A DNA stretch of 64,000 nucleotides from Faecalibacter macacae (GCF_003687725.1 NZ_RDOJ01000009.1:1-64000); one strand, 5' to 3'; positions 44,401-51,981 are shown, counted from the first letter of the stretch. The notes: a model not told the origin generated them from the letters alone. Program-made: numbers and translations.

Positions 44401-44568
44401 TTCTTCTAAATCTTCATAACGATCTTGTAAAAAAGCGCGCAAATCTTCCTTAATCAATACTTCTTGATTAGAAGTTCTTATTAATTCTTTTCCGTTAATA
44501 TAGTGATAGCCTTCTGCATCCAAAAGGCCTATAAATGCTTATTCTAATTGTGATTCGGTGTATTTCAT
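41431..44568 (-). CDS. hsdR: Type I restriction enzyme HsdR with a nonsense codon at position 10
   Basis: The native start appears to be the ATG at 44566-44568, reading MKYTESQLE, then TAA (44539-44541, where CAA/Gln is expected), then AFIGLLDAEGYHYINGKEL. If the stop is absolute, translation can only begin at the TTG at 44523, giving 1030 aa that lack 17 residues. The rest is intact: nuclease motif IPDLILY...VVVFEFKTL (D...E-x-K), translocase Walker A GATGCGKSYTM, DEAH box SDEAHRSQ, then the SF2 helicase motifs and a helical C-terminus. HsdR cleaves DNA remote from unmethylated HsdMS sites. The gene is separated from hsdMS by about 6 kb of insertions. Confidence 0.88.
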
Positions 44569-44626
44569 AATAGGTTATTTACATCCTTTATTTCCGTTGT
44601 AGCGGTTGGGGCAGTTGGGGCGGTTG

Positions 44627-44646
44627 GGGCGAATTGCAATTCGCCC
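44627..44646. repeat. REP-like palindrome between hsdR and the transposase gene
   Basis: The perfect 20-bp palindrome GGGCGAATTGCAATTCGCCC, preceded on the plus strand by three 9-bp-like repeats of the type CGGTTGGGG/CAGTTGGGG. The same motif occurs at 44844-44863 and 45372-45391 and, with one change, inside hsdM at 52358-52377. Confidence 0.85.
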
Positions 44647-44658
44647 TTACTTATGCTA

Positions 44659-45327
44659 TTACTGTAATAGGTTATATTCGTCGTTAATCCATCGTTTAGG
44701 ATTTTCAATAATGTAATTACTAATATTGATATAAGCCTTTTCATCTCTTATGATATGTTCATAGTAGTTACGTTGCCAGATTTTATAATCTAAGGATTTT
44801 ATGATTTCCCTCGTTGTAGCGGTTGGGACGGTTGTGGCAGTTGGGGCGAATTGCAATTCGCCCTTACTATCTACGCCCTTACTATCTTCGCCCTTACTAT
44901 CTTCGCCCTTACTATCTACGCCCTTACTTTCTTCTGTTCGTTTTACTATTTTTTTTATTCTTTTTATAGTAGCTATTTTATAGCCTCTTACGATTGCACC
45001 TATGGTTTGGGATGGCGATTTAAAAGCGCTTACAATATTACTAGATTCTTTTGGATATTGTATTTCTATAATACCATGGATATGATTAGGCATTACAACA
45101 TATTCATGCAATACAACATTATCTCTAACCTCTTGCGTATGTAGCCATTCATCAACTGCAATTTGCCCAAATTCATTCAAATACATGATGCCATCTTTTA
45201 TATCACCAAACAAATGCGCTCTATCTTGACAAACTAAAGTAACAAAATACAATCCCGCTTGGCTATAATCATAGCCAACCAAACGTATCGACTTTCGATG
45301 ATGTTTATAAGGGTTGTATTGTTCCAT
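44659..45327 (-). CDS. REP-associated tyrosine transposase (RAYT, IS200/IS605-like fold)
   Basis: 222 aa. The N-terminus HHRKSIRLVGYDYSQAGLYFVTLVCQDRAHLFG and the HUH motif VVMPNHIHGIIEI (H-x-H) match TnpA_REP proteins; the catalytic Tyr is probably in WQRNYYEHIIRDE. RAYTs are single-copy enzymes believed to spread REP palindromes. Between residues about 130 and 170 the protein carries SKGVDSKGEDSKGEDSKG and GELQFAPTATTVPTATT, which are the translation of a 15-bp tandem repeat and of a REP palindrome lying inside the gene. The frame survives. Four REP-like palindromes lie within 8 kb. Confidence 0.88.
   Translation of the reverse strand: MEQYNPYKHHRKSIRLVGYDYSQAGLYFVTLVCQDRAHLFGDIKDGIMYLNEFGQIAVDEWLHTQEVRDNVVLHEYVVMPNHIHGIIEIQYPKESSNIVSAFKSPSQTIGAIVRGYKIATIKRIKKIVKRTEESKGVDSKGEDSKGEDSKGVDSKGELQFAPTATTVPTATTREIIKSLDYKIWQRNYYEHIIRDEKAYINISNYIIENPKRWINDEYNLLQ
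44844..44863. repeat. REP palindrome inside the transposase gene
   Basis: An identical copy of GGGCGAATTGCAATTCGCCC in the coding sequence of the RAYT, together with the CGGTTGGGA/CAGTTGGGG flank seen at the outer copy. It is translated in frame as part of GELQFAPTATT. Confidence 0.85.
44861..44927. repeat. 15-bp tandem repeat in the transposase gene
   Basis: Four full copies of CCCTTACTATCT(A/T)CG plus a partial fifth, each starting with the REP end CCCTTAC. Because 15 is a multiple of 3, copy-number change would keep the reading frame. Encodes SKGVD/SKGED repeats. Confidence 0.85.
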
Positions 45328-45371
45328 AACTTAGCTATTTAAAAGTATAATATACTGATAGTTTTTTGTTG

Positions 45372-45391
45372 GGGCGAATTGCAATTCGCCC
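45372..45391. repeat. REP palindrome upstream of the transposase gene
   Basis: The same 20-bp palindrome 45 bp before the RAYT start, again preceded by GTTGGG and followed by CATACTATCTTCGCCC, a degenerate start of the 15-bp repeat. The RAYT gene is thus bracketed by REP copies. Confidence 0.85.
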
Positions 45392-45425
45392 ATACTATCT
45401 TCGCCCACTGTTTCAAAAATTTTGA

Positions 45426-45488
45426 TTAAGCCTCTATCACCAAAAAATTAATAAAACTTTGTTCTAATTGTGATTCGGTGTATTTCAA
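45426..45488 (-). pseudogene. hsdR: Remnant of a second hsdR 5' end
   Basis: On the minus strand the frame reads KYTESQLEQSFINFLVIEA and stops. This is the N-terminal start of HsdR (compare KYTESQLE-stop-AFIGLL at 44,5xx), with the Gln at the position that is a stop in the full gene. The ATG has become TTG, and the frame ends after 20 codons, so it cannot make a protein. The two copies flank the REP/RAYT unit. It derives from a different hsdR allele, since the sequences diverge after the shared 11 codons. Confidence 0.75.
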
Positions 45489-45552
45489 AGAAATTTTTCA
45501 TGTTGTGTTTTTTTGGCTTTTGTAATTAGTATAGTAGAAAGTGTTACAAATT

Positions 45553-46155
45553 TTATCTTTGTGTATAAAGGTTATTGATGTGTTTCTGTATCCAAACCGG
45601 TGCATATTTTACTTGCTTTTGGACCACTTGAGAGTTGAGCTGCACTATAGAAGGCTTTATTTTTTCTATAAAATCTTCGGTTACGTTGTTTTGGCCCACT
45701 TCTTTAAACGCTTGTACGATCAAATGCAACAATTCATCTTTGATGGCAAAACTTTTTGGAACCGTTTTTTTGAATTGAATGGTACGGTTTCCTATTTTAA
45801 TTTCTCGTTGCGAACCATCGGACAGATACACCGCTTTTAGAGGAACTTGTGTGGTTAGCCCCAACAAATACAAAGCGAATACACCTGTTGGGGCAATTCG
45901 CGCTTTGTCGCGTTGTGCTATTTGCTTGGCTATTTCTTCCGTAGTAGGATAAAGAGTACCTAATAAAGGATCTCTTTTGGGTTTTAGATAAATGCCTTGA
46001 GCCAAACGTTCTAATATGCCTTCATTCACCAAACGAAAAAGCGTTAAACGGATATTACCTGGTGAACCATACGCATAGAAATCTTCAGCGAAAAATATTT
46101 CGCCTAATGAAGATTTTAAAATCTTTGTTTCTATTTGATTTTTAGATGATTTCAC
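45553..46155 (-). CDS. DUF6088/AbiEi-like antitoxin-type protein
   Basis: 200 aa. The N-terminal winged-helix-like region (EIFFAEDFYAYGSPGNIRLTLFRLVNEGILERLAQGIYLKPK) and central RIAPTGVFALYLLGLTTQVPLKAVYLSDGSQREIKIGNRTIQFKKTVPKSFAI (shown only as context) fit the AbiEi-type transcriptional antitoxins annotated as DUF6088. Its usual partner is an AbiEii nucleotidyltransferase directly downstream; here downstream comes the hsdR/RAYT block, and a broken AbiEii lies beyond hsdR at 40.8-41.3 kb. It may still act as a repressor. Confidence 0.75.
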   Translation of the reverse strand: MKSSKNQIETKILKSSLGEIFFAEDFYAYGSPGNIRLTLFRLVNEGILERLAQGIYLKPKRDPLLGTLYPTTEEIAKQIAQRDKARIAPTGVFALYLLGLTTQVPLKAVYLSDGSQREIKIGNRTIQFKKTVPKSFAIKDELLHLIVQAFKEVGQNNVTEDFIEKIKPSIVQLNSQVVQKQVKYAPVWIQKHINNLYTQR

Positions 46156-46248
46156 TTGGTTTTATCTTTATATTCTGTAACAAATTTAGTGAAAATTTGT
46201 TACAAAATCACGTTTGTTTAAATGACTGAGTAATGATTTTTTTATAAA

Positions 46249-49200
46249 TTAAATAAAAAATCTATAATCATATTCTGAAGTTCCTATATTATTTACTAGT
46301 TTACCAATTCTAGCTATTTCATTAGATGAAAATATTGTTGCGGGCAATTGAGAATACATATTTAGGGAATTCCAATTCATTTTTGAAAGTCCTAATATTT
46401 CATTTGAAATTTGTTCTAAAGAACTATTACCATAATGTCTAATTATCTTTAATGGTTTAGGTATATACCTTCCTCCAGGATAAAAATTAAAATTATGGTT
46501 TTGAACTGCTGGAATTATTCCATGTGTCCATAGTAATGCTGAGTTATATGATAATTGAATACAAGTGCCTCTAGCCACTGAAAAACCATCTATTTTAGCT
46601 TCTCCATTTATAATTTTGCTAGAAACATATTTTATATCCTCTTCAAAATTAATTTCAATTAAATCAACATTTTCGACATTAGCATTTTCTAATAAACTAT
46701 CACATATTCCATCTGTTTCCTCTTGAGTAAAAAAAGTTCTTTTATGTATCACAACACGCTTTGGTATTTCGTTCATTGATTCATAAAATAAATTAATAAT
46801 TGATCTTCCAAAATCATATGCATCATCGTAAGACAAATGAGGTTTTTTGTCTCTCCATTGAATTTTATCATTACTTAATTTAGATAATTTATATTTTAAT
46901 CCTTCACCATTTGAAGTGTATAAATGACTGCATCCTAGTACAATATGATTTTTATTTTGTTTATCAATACTATATCCAATTCCTGCGAATGCTGTTTCAT
47001 TTGTTGAATTTTCAACTAACCAGGGTGTACGGAAAGATTTTACGTAAAATGATAAAGAAAGCCACCAAATTACTTGACATTCTTGTTTATAATCTAATAT
47101 TGTTCTTTCTGTAATAAATTGAGATGTTAAACCTTTTTCTGCACAAAAAGCTTTTATATAATCATGTAAATCAAATGATTCTATATTATTAGAATAAGAT
47201 GTGTAGGGTAACCATTTATTAGGAATAAAAATGACAATAATCTTTTGACTACCTGATGCACTTATTTTAAGAATTTCTGAACAAATAGTCTCTTTTATAG
47301 AATGTGAAATAGCTCTCGAATCATTTTGTAAATTAATCGTATTAATTTTTTTCCAATCCTCAGATTCGATTTCAGGTATTTTTAATTTCACTTTATAAGT
47401 GTCTTCAAACCCTTCGTAATTAATTACATAATTTTCCTTTGGATTGGTGGTTGATATTTTTTTATTCAATTTATTAAGAAAATTAAACAATTGATTACTA
47501 TATTCATCAATACATAATACTGAAAGTTTTATTTCTTTTTTTAAAAAATGATTAACACCTGTTTCAAATGGATTATATTGAACTAACCCTTTCATTGGAT
47601 GTGGTTCGAAACTTCTTTTACCTCCATTTACGGAACTAAATATCAAGTTTGGTTCTTTAAATTTTACACCTTTATAACTTATCAAATTTGCAGGTACATT
47701 ATGTGATTCATCACGAGATTTTGTTAAATCATCAATTATAGTAAATATTGGATTCTTTGTTACCTTGAAACTAAAACCCGAATTAGAACTTATTGGATAA
47801 TCAAATTCTGATGTATTGATAAATAATCTTTTTCTCCATTTATCTACATAGTCATTAAATTTATTATTCCATATTTGATGAAAATATTCTAATCCTATTC
47901 CATGTAAATCATTTTTAGATTCTACATAAAAATCAGGATTTAATGTCAAATAATACTGTTTATTGATTATTTCAATGTCTAAGCGAATAGCACTATATAC
48001 CTTTTGTCCTTTAATAGTTTTCCAATCATTAGCATCCCATAATTTTCTTTTGAAATCAGTATTTAAATTACTACTAGAAGAATAATATTTACATAAAGAT
48101 GAAAGAAACAAGTATATCAGATTATTAGATGTATTTGATATTTCCGTAATTGGTTTTCGACCTAACTTACCATTTATCAAATTTTCAAAAGCATTATGAA
48201 TACTATCAGCAGTACCTAATGTCCAAATTTGATTGCCTATTGGAACTGCTGTAATATTTTTATTTGACAAAATATTTTCATTTAAATAATCCCATGTTTT
48301 TCCAGAAATTTTATGCTCAAAAACATAAACTTCTTTTGGAAATTGAATTGGAAAACAATTACTTTTTAAAACTGTACTAGATTTTCTTTGTACTAGATTA
48401 AATGGAGTTGACTCAATATTTTTACTACTATTTTTTACAATAGATTTAAATTCTTCATCTAATTCTTTATTAGATGCTAAAATTAATTGGCTAATTTGAC
48501 GTATTGCAATATCAAAACCCTCTGTAGCTATGTAAAAAGCTTTATTTCTAGTCTTATTTGCATGGTTTATTAATTCAGTAACAGTTTTACTTTTATTTTC
48601 ATGATAACCACACCAATATAGTCTACCACCACCATCTTTTGAATAAACATCTTTTAATGTATTCATTAATGAATGATCTCTACCACTATACCCTAAAACA
48701 ATTAAATGTTTATCTGCTAAATATTCAATCATTTTTTCACGAAAAACTTCATCTTGCTTTTTAAGTTCTTCTTCTGTGTTTTTTAAATCACCATATTTAA
48801 AATCTCCGTGTAATTTTATAATAGGTAATTCGGAAATATTTTGAGCACGACTATTTATTCTTGAAGTATTATCTAAAGAAATATCTATAGATTGAAATCT
48901 CTGTGATATACAAGCATCTCGTATTAAATCATCGAAATTAGTTGTCCAAACACTATCTAAAAATCCAAATTTTGCTAATAATGCTGTTCCTTTATAACCT
49001 ATAGATGGTTGAGCATTTGAACAAATTTTTTGAAAATACTTTCTTCTATCATCATCAATTGGAAAACATTCATTAGCGTAAAATGAATATTCTATATCTG
49101 AATCTTTGGTCGGAAATCTTCCTTGATTATCTAACCAATTCTGGATTATGTTTTGATTTTTTTTATTTTTAAAATTTTCTAAAGATTCATCTGAAATGTT

Positions 49201-49359
49201 ATTATTAGTCTCGTAAATCATTTTTTTCCATTCCCAAATACAATCAGAAGCAGATTGTATTCCAGATGATATAGAACATCCAGCACCTAATAAAAATGCA
49301 TATTTATCATTTTTAGAGATAATCAAGGATCTTTTGAATTTATCAAAATCTAATTCCAT
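46249..49359 (-). CDS. SIR2 domain fused to a short-type prokaryotic Argonaute (SPARSA-like, single chain)
   Basis: 1036 aa. Residues 1-290 are a SIR2 NADase-type domain: FLLGAGCSISSG (GAGxS, residues 25-29), WTTNFDD (138-144), IIKLHGDF with catalytic-type His184, and VLGYSGRD (221-228). The middle (about 320-560) fits the APAZ position. The C-terminal about 450 residues look like MID-PIWI: KLSVLCIDEYSN, FAGIGYSIDKQN, PKRVVIHKRTFF, IIRHYGNSS and the hydrophobic C-terminal end YDYRFFI. The first PIWI Asp is replaced (AGIGYS), as in catalytically dead short Argonautes. Related systems sense invader nucleic acid through a guide and deplete NAD+. Here both parts are one polypeptide, sitting within a type I RM locus. 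Confidence 0.85.
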   Translation of the reverse strand: MELDFDKFKRSLIISKNDKYAFLLGAGCSISSGIQSASDCIWEWKKMIYETNNNISDESLENFKNKKNQNIIQNWLDNQGRFPTKDSDIEYSFYANECFPIDDDRRKYFQKICSNAQPSIGYKGTALLAKFGFLDSVWTTNFDDLIRDACISQRFQSIDISLDNTSRINSRAQNISELPIIKLHGDFKYGDLKNTEEELKKQDEVFREKMIEYLADKHLIVLGYSGRDHSLMNTLKDVYSKDGGGRLYWCGYHENKSKTVTELINHANKTRNKAFYIATEGFDIAIRQISQLILASNKELDEEFKSIVKNSSKNIESTPFNLVQRKSSTVLKSNCFPIQFPKEVYVFEHKISGKTWDYLNENILSNKNITAVPIGNQIWTLGTADSIHNAFENLINGKLGRKPITEISNTSNNLIYLFLSSLCKYYSSSSNLNTDFKRKLWDANDWKTIKGQKVYSAIRLDIEIINKQYYLTLNPDFYVESKNDLHGIGLEYFHQIWNNKFNDYVDKWRKRLFINTSEFDYPISSNSGFSFKVTKNPIFTIIDDLTKSRDESHNVPANLISYKGVKFKEPNLIFSSVNGGKRSFEPHPMKGLVQYNPFETGVNHFLKKEIKLSVLCIDEYSNQLFNFLNKLNKKISTTNPKENYVINYEGFEDTYKVKLKIPEIESEDWKKINTINLQNDSRAISHSIKETICSEILKISASGSQKIIVIFIPNKWLPYTSYSNNIESFDLHDYIKAFCAEKGLTSQFITERTILDYKQECQVIWWLSLSFYVKSFRTPWLVENSTNETAFAGIGYSIDKQNKNHIVLGCSHLYTSNGEGLKYKLSKLSNDKIQWRDKKPHLSYDDAYDFGRSIINLFYESMNEIPKRVVIHKRTFFTQEETDGICDSLLENANVENVDLIEINFEEDIKYVSSKIINGEAKIDGFSVARGTCIQLSYNSALLWTHGIIPAVQNHNFNFYPGGRYIPKPLKIIRHYGNSSLEQISNEILGLSKMNWNSLNMYSQLPATIFSSNEIARIGKLVNNIGTSEYDYRFFI

Positions 49360-49398
49360 AAGTTTTTTTCTAGTAGTTAATTTTGAATATTAGTTAGT

Positions 49399-49459
49399 TT
49401 ACCCCTCCAACCTCGCCAAGCGACTTAACAACAACGATTGAAGTTGGGAGTGTTTTGTA
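49399..49459. repeat. hsdS 3'-end repeat, copy 3
   Basis: On the minus strand it can be read LQSLLLSRLARLEG-stop, the C-terminus of HsdS. It follows the DUF3024 gene and precedes the SIR2-Argonaute gene. It is close to copies at 49838-49898 and 50401-50460. Confidence 0.8.
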
Positions 49460-49462
49460 TTT

Positions 49463-49804
49463 TTACCCAAAGAAGCAATGGAACTGATCTTCTTTTATAA
49501 TCGCTAATAAATCTTGTAAATGATCAGCAATTGGGTGTGGATCGTACAACTCCCATTTGCCAGAAGCACGCATCCAATACAGTTTCCATTCATTTGTGGT
49601 TTTTGTATAGCGAATTTTTGCAAAATTGGACTGAATTAACTCATTCGGATTATTCCAAAATGGACGAATCGTATATAAAATGGCAGTATTCTTTTCCCAA
49701 GAATACCCAAAATCTAATTGTTTGCGTATCTCGTGATCTTCTGGTCGTAAGCCTTCTACAAATTGTTTAATATATGCTTCGCTAATACTAATTTCTTTTC
49801 CCAT
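49463..49804 (-). CDS. DUF3024-like protein
   Basis: 113 aa. The pattern EDHEIRKQLDFGYSWEKNTAILYTIRPFW...AKIRYTKTTNEWKLYWMRASGKWELYDP matches DUF3024, a small alpha/beta family often next to restriction or defence genes. No catalytic residues stand out; many aromatic residues (W, Y) line the putative sheet. It sits between two copies of the hsdS 3' end, as if inserted as a cassette into the RM operon. Function unknown. Confidence 0.7.
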   Translation of the reverse strand: MGKEISISEAYIKQFVEGLRPEDHEIRKQLDFGYSWEKNTAILYTIRPFWNNPNELIQSNFAKIRYTKTTNEWKLYWMRASGKWELYDPHPIADHLQDLLAIIKEDQFHCFFG

Positions 49805-49837
49805 TTGTGTTGATTTTTATAGTAGTTTAGTTTTTCT

Positions 49838-49898
49838 TTACCCCTCCAACGTTGCCAAGCGACTTAACAACAACGATTAAAGTTGTGTGAGTTTTTGA
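49838..49898. repeat. hsdS 3'-end repeat, copy 2
   Basis: The sequence corresponds to LTQL-stop-SLLLSRLATLEG-stop of HsdS on the minus strand, with a CAA to TAA change. It follows the DUF6998-like gene. With copies 1 and 3 it brackets the two cargo genes. Confidence 0.8.
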
Positions 49899-50363
49899 TT
49901 ATGCTATTCTATTTATTCTATCAATATTAAAGTCCGATAAATTTAACTCCTTCAATTTATTTAAAGATAATCGATAAGGATACTTCCTTTCAGTTGGTAA
50001 GTGAGACAACAAATGTTTATAAATTATATCACCACGTCCATTAAAAATTTCTTCAAAAGTCCCATCCTTATTTATATTAATGGCAATAAAGTAGTCAGGC
50101 ATTTTTGTTAAGTCCTTTGGAAAATAGAAATAGTTGTTGAATGAAGATTTAATTTGAACTTCCTTAGTTGAGTCACTGGTAAGAAAACCATCATATACCG
50201 CTTTATTATCTTTATGTAGGGTAATACCATAATATTCTGCGGCTAAAACTTCACCGATATCACCTACAAGCTTACCATCTAAAGTAAATTTCTTGTTATG
50301 ATGGCTATATTTTTGTTGTAACTTTTCTATGGCTATAAAAAATTGCTCTAATTCATCTTTCAT
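49899..50363 (-). CDS. DUF6998-like protein
   Basis: 154 aa. It starts with a helical region (LEQFFIAIEKLQQKYS). A central alpha/beta region VGDIGEVLAAEYYGITLHKDNKAVYDGFL...KEVQIKSSFNNYFYFPKD resembles a nuclease-like core: E in GEVLAAEYYG, D in YDG, and E-x-Q-I-K-S, an approximation of the D...(E/Q)xK pattern of PD-(D/E)XK enzymes with Q in place of the second acid. Proteins annotated DUF6998 are often found beside type I RM genes. It sits 37 bp beyond hsdS and is followed by an hsdS 3'-end copy. A helper in DNA cleavage or protection is only a suggestion. Confidence 0.6.
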   Translation of the reverse strand: MKDELEQFFIAIEKLQQKYSHHNKKFTLDGKLVGDIGEVLAAEYYGITLHKDNKAVYDGFLTSDSTKEVQIKSSFNNYFYFPKDLTKMPDYFIAININKDGTFEEIFNGRGDIIYKHLLSHLPTERKYPYRLSLNKLKELNLSDFNIDRINRIA

Positions 50364-50400
50364 AAGTTTTAATAAATTTTAAGTCGTTTATTATTCATAA

Positions 50401-51981
50401 TTACCCCTCCAACGTAGCCAAACGACTTAACAACAGCGATTGAAGTTGAGTGAGTTTTTGGTTTTGTTTTGATATTAATATAATTTCATCATCAATGTGA
50501 TTCATTTTCTCATGAAAATCTTTGCTATAATTCTCGTTGTAAATCACTTTTAGATTAAACAATTCATCTTTATTTATAGAACTAAATATAGTTCCAGTAC
50601 CATCACTTAATTCAAAATGAGATTTAAAGCTTTTCATTAAGTAAAATAAATATGATGATTCTTTTGAAGAAAGTGCAGCAATACCACGTCCGATACTACA
50701 ATCACTATCAGCAATATTTAAATCACCTACTGGTGCTCTTACAGACATTAAAACATCTCCTTTCTTTGCATTTTTCTTTGATAAAGTTGTAAATATTCTA
50801 ACTTCAGGAATTCTAAAACCAAAATCAGTTCTTCCTTGATAAAATATTTTACCATTACCTTTATCATTATAATTTTCTCCTTCTGGAGATTGTCCCATTG
50901 TAATCTTAGAAATATCTGATAAACTCTTCACCTCCCAACCCTCAGGAATTTCCTTTTCTAATTCTTCATTGAAAACCATTTTCCCTGCCGTCCTTAACTC
51001 CGTTTGCGGGGCAGGTAAACTGGTTTTTAGTTGAGTGATTCCGCCTGCTTTTTCAATTTGCCTGCTTATCCAAGTTCTACCATAGCCTGTTTTTAAATCT
51101 TTTTCTCTTTTTACAGCTTCTTCCTTTGTTGCAAAACTTTCCCAATGAATAACTTTTAAAGGTTTATTAAGTTTTGTCCATTCAGCACCTTCTCCCATAT
51201 AGTGTTCGTAAAACCTACGGTATAAATCATTCGTCATTCCTTTATAAACAGAATCGTTCTCACATAAGATAAGATATACAAACCAAGTTTTGCCATCTGA
51301 AACGGGTAAACCACCCACCTTGCTATATGTACAAACACTTCCTATCTTAGTAATATATTCATCGATTGGCAGATTTTGGTTTACCTGCCCGTGAGGACGA
51401 TAGCCCGAAGGAAGGCAGGGAAACTCAAAATCGACAAACCATTGCTTGTACAAGGTCTGAGCAGTAGCTTCCAACTTCTCGCAGATTTGTTCGTTGACTT
51501 TTATTTTGTTTTCTATCGCTTGGTATTGCGCTACAATTTCGCGTTGTTTCTCGATGGATGGAACAGGTAATTCTACTTCACATAATTCTTCCCAATCAAA
51601 AGATTCTCTTGTACTTCCATGCGAGTGATAACGTGCATAACGATCAAATTCTGGTCGAGAAAACCACATCATCAGATATTCAGGTAGCAATTCATTTTTA
51701 TCTATTACTTCAAAAACAATATAGATTTGAGAAACCAAAGCCTTTTCATATTCATCAGCTAATGCAATAGATATTTTATCTCCATTTCTAGATGTAATGG
51801 TTCCGTATGCGAATTGCCCCTTTTCAATAATCTTATACGTAGACATATCCGTTCCAACAGTATTAGCAATGGAAGGAATCAATTTTTTAGTAATACTTAC
51901 ACCAAGCAATGTATCAACTTGTAAATCTCTGTTACGATTATTTACTTGTTGAATATAATTACCCAACTTTTTATAACTCAT
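50401..51981 (-). CDS. hsdS: Type I specificity subunit HsdS with an inserted GIY-YIG nuclease domain
   Basis: 526 aa. Residues 1-186 are TRD1 and the first conserved helix: SYKKLGNYIQQVNNRNRDL, SRNGDKISIALADEYEKAL, LPVPSIEKQREIVAQYQAIE, TLYKQWFVDFEFP. Residues about 340-526 are TRD2 and the second helix: MVFNEELEKEIPEGWEVKSL to QKLTQLQSLLLSRLATLEG. Between them (about 187-334) lies a domain foreign to HsdS: WFVYLILCENDSVYKGMTND, LYRRFYEHY, AVKREKDLKTGYGRTWI, the GIY-YIG fold of the YhbQ/UvrC-like single-domain family. Its edges are GC-rich hairpins. HsdS dictates the methylation/cleavage target. The gene overlaps hsdM by 11 bp. Confidence 0.9.
   Translation of the reverse strand: MSYKKLGNYIQQVNNRNRDLQVDTLLGVSITKKLIPSIANTVGTDMSTYKIIEKGQFAYGTITSRNGDKISIALADEYEKALVSQIYIVFEVIDKNELLPEYLMMWFSRPEFDRYARYHSHGSTRESFDWEELCEVELPVPSIEKQREIVAQYQAIENKIKVNEQICEKLEATAQTLYKQWFVDFEFPCLPSGYRPHGQVNQNLPIDEYITKIGSVCTYSKVGGLPVSDGKTWFVYLILCENDSVYKGMTNDLYRRFYEHYMGEGAEWTKLNKPLKVIHWESFATKEEAVKREKDLKTGYGRTWISRQIEKAGGITQLKTSLPAPQTELRTAGKMVFNEELEKEIPEGWEVKSLSDISKITMGQSPEGENYNDKGNGKIFYQGRTDFGFRIPEVRIFTTLSKKNAKKGDVLMSVRAPVGDLNIADSDCSIGRGIAALSSKESSYLFYLMKSFKSHFELSDGTGTIFSSINKDELFNLKVIYNENYSKDFHEKMNHIDDEIILISKQNQKLTQLQSLLLSRLATLEG
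50979..51423. mobile_element. GIY-YIG-encoding insertion with hairpin ends inside hsdS
   Basis: About 445 bp inserted in frame. The left hairpin runs TTTTCCCTGCC...GGCAGGTAAAC (50979-51020) and the right hairpin TTTACCTGCCC...GGCAGGGAAA (51380-51423). The two outermost 11-bp ends, TTTTCCCTGCC and GGCAGGGAAA, are inverted repeats of each other, and each hairpin stem is CCTGCC/GGCAGG. The encoded part between is the GIY-YIG domain. The layout (nuclease gene with palindromic ends) recalls REP/RAYT units, but with a GIY-YIG enzyme. Higher GC than surrounding sequence at the ends. Confidence 0.7.

Noticed and set aside
44844-44927. CRISPR-like array of short repeats
   Set aside because: Repeats are adjacent with no spacers and lie in a coding sequence; no cas genes exist in the window.
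44801-45144. Open frames on the plus strand across the 15-bp repeats (LLSTPLLSS.. and ALTIFALTI..)
   Set aside because: They are the opposite-strand reading of the tandem repeats inside the transposase gene, low in complexity and without family resemblance.
45885-45905. GTTGGGGCAATTCGCGC in the DUF6088 gene, similar to the REP flank
   Set aside because: It encodes RIAPTG, which belongs to the family sequence, and there is no palindrome; the likeness is probably chance.
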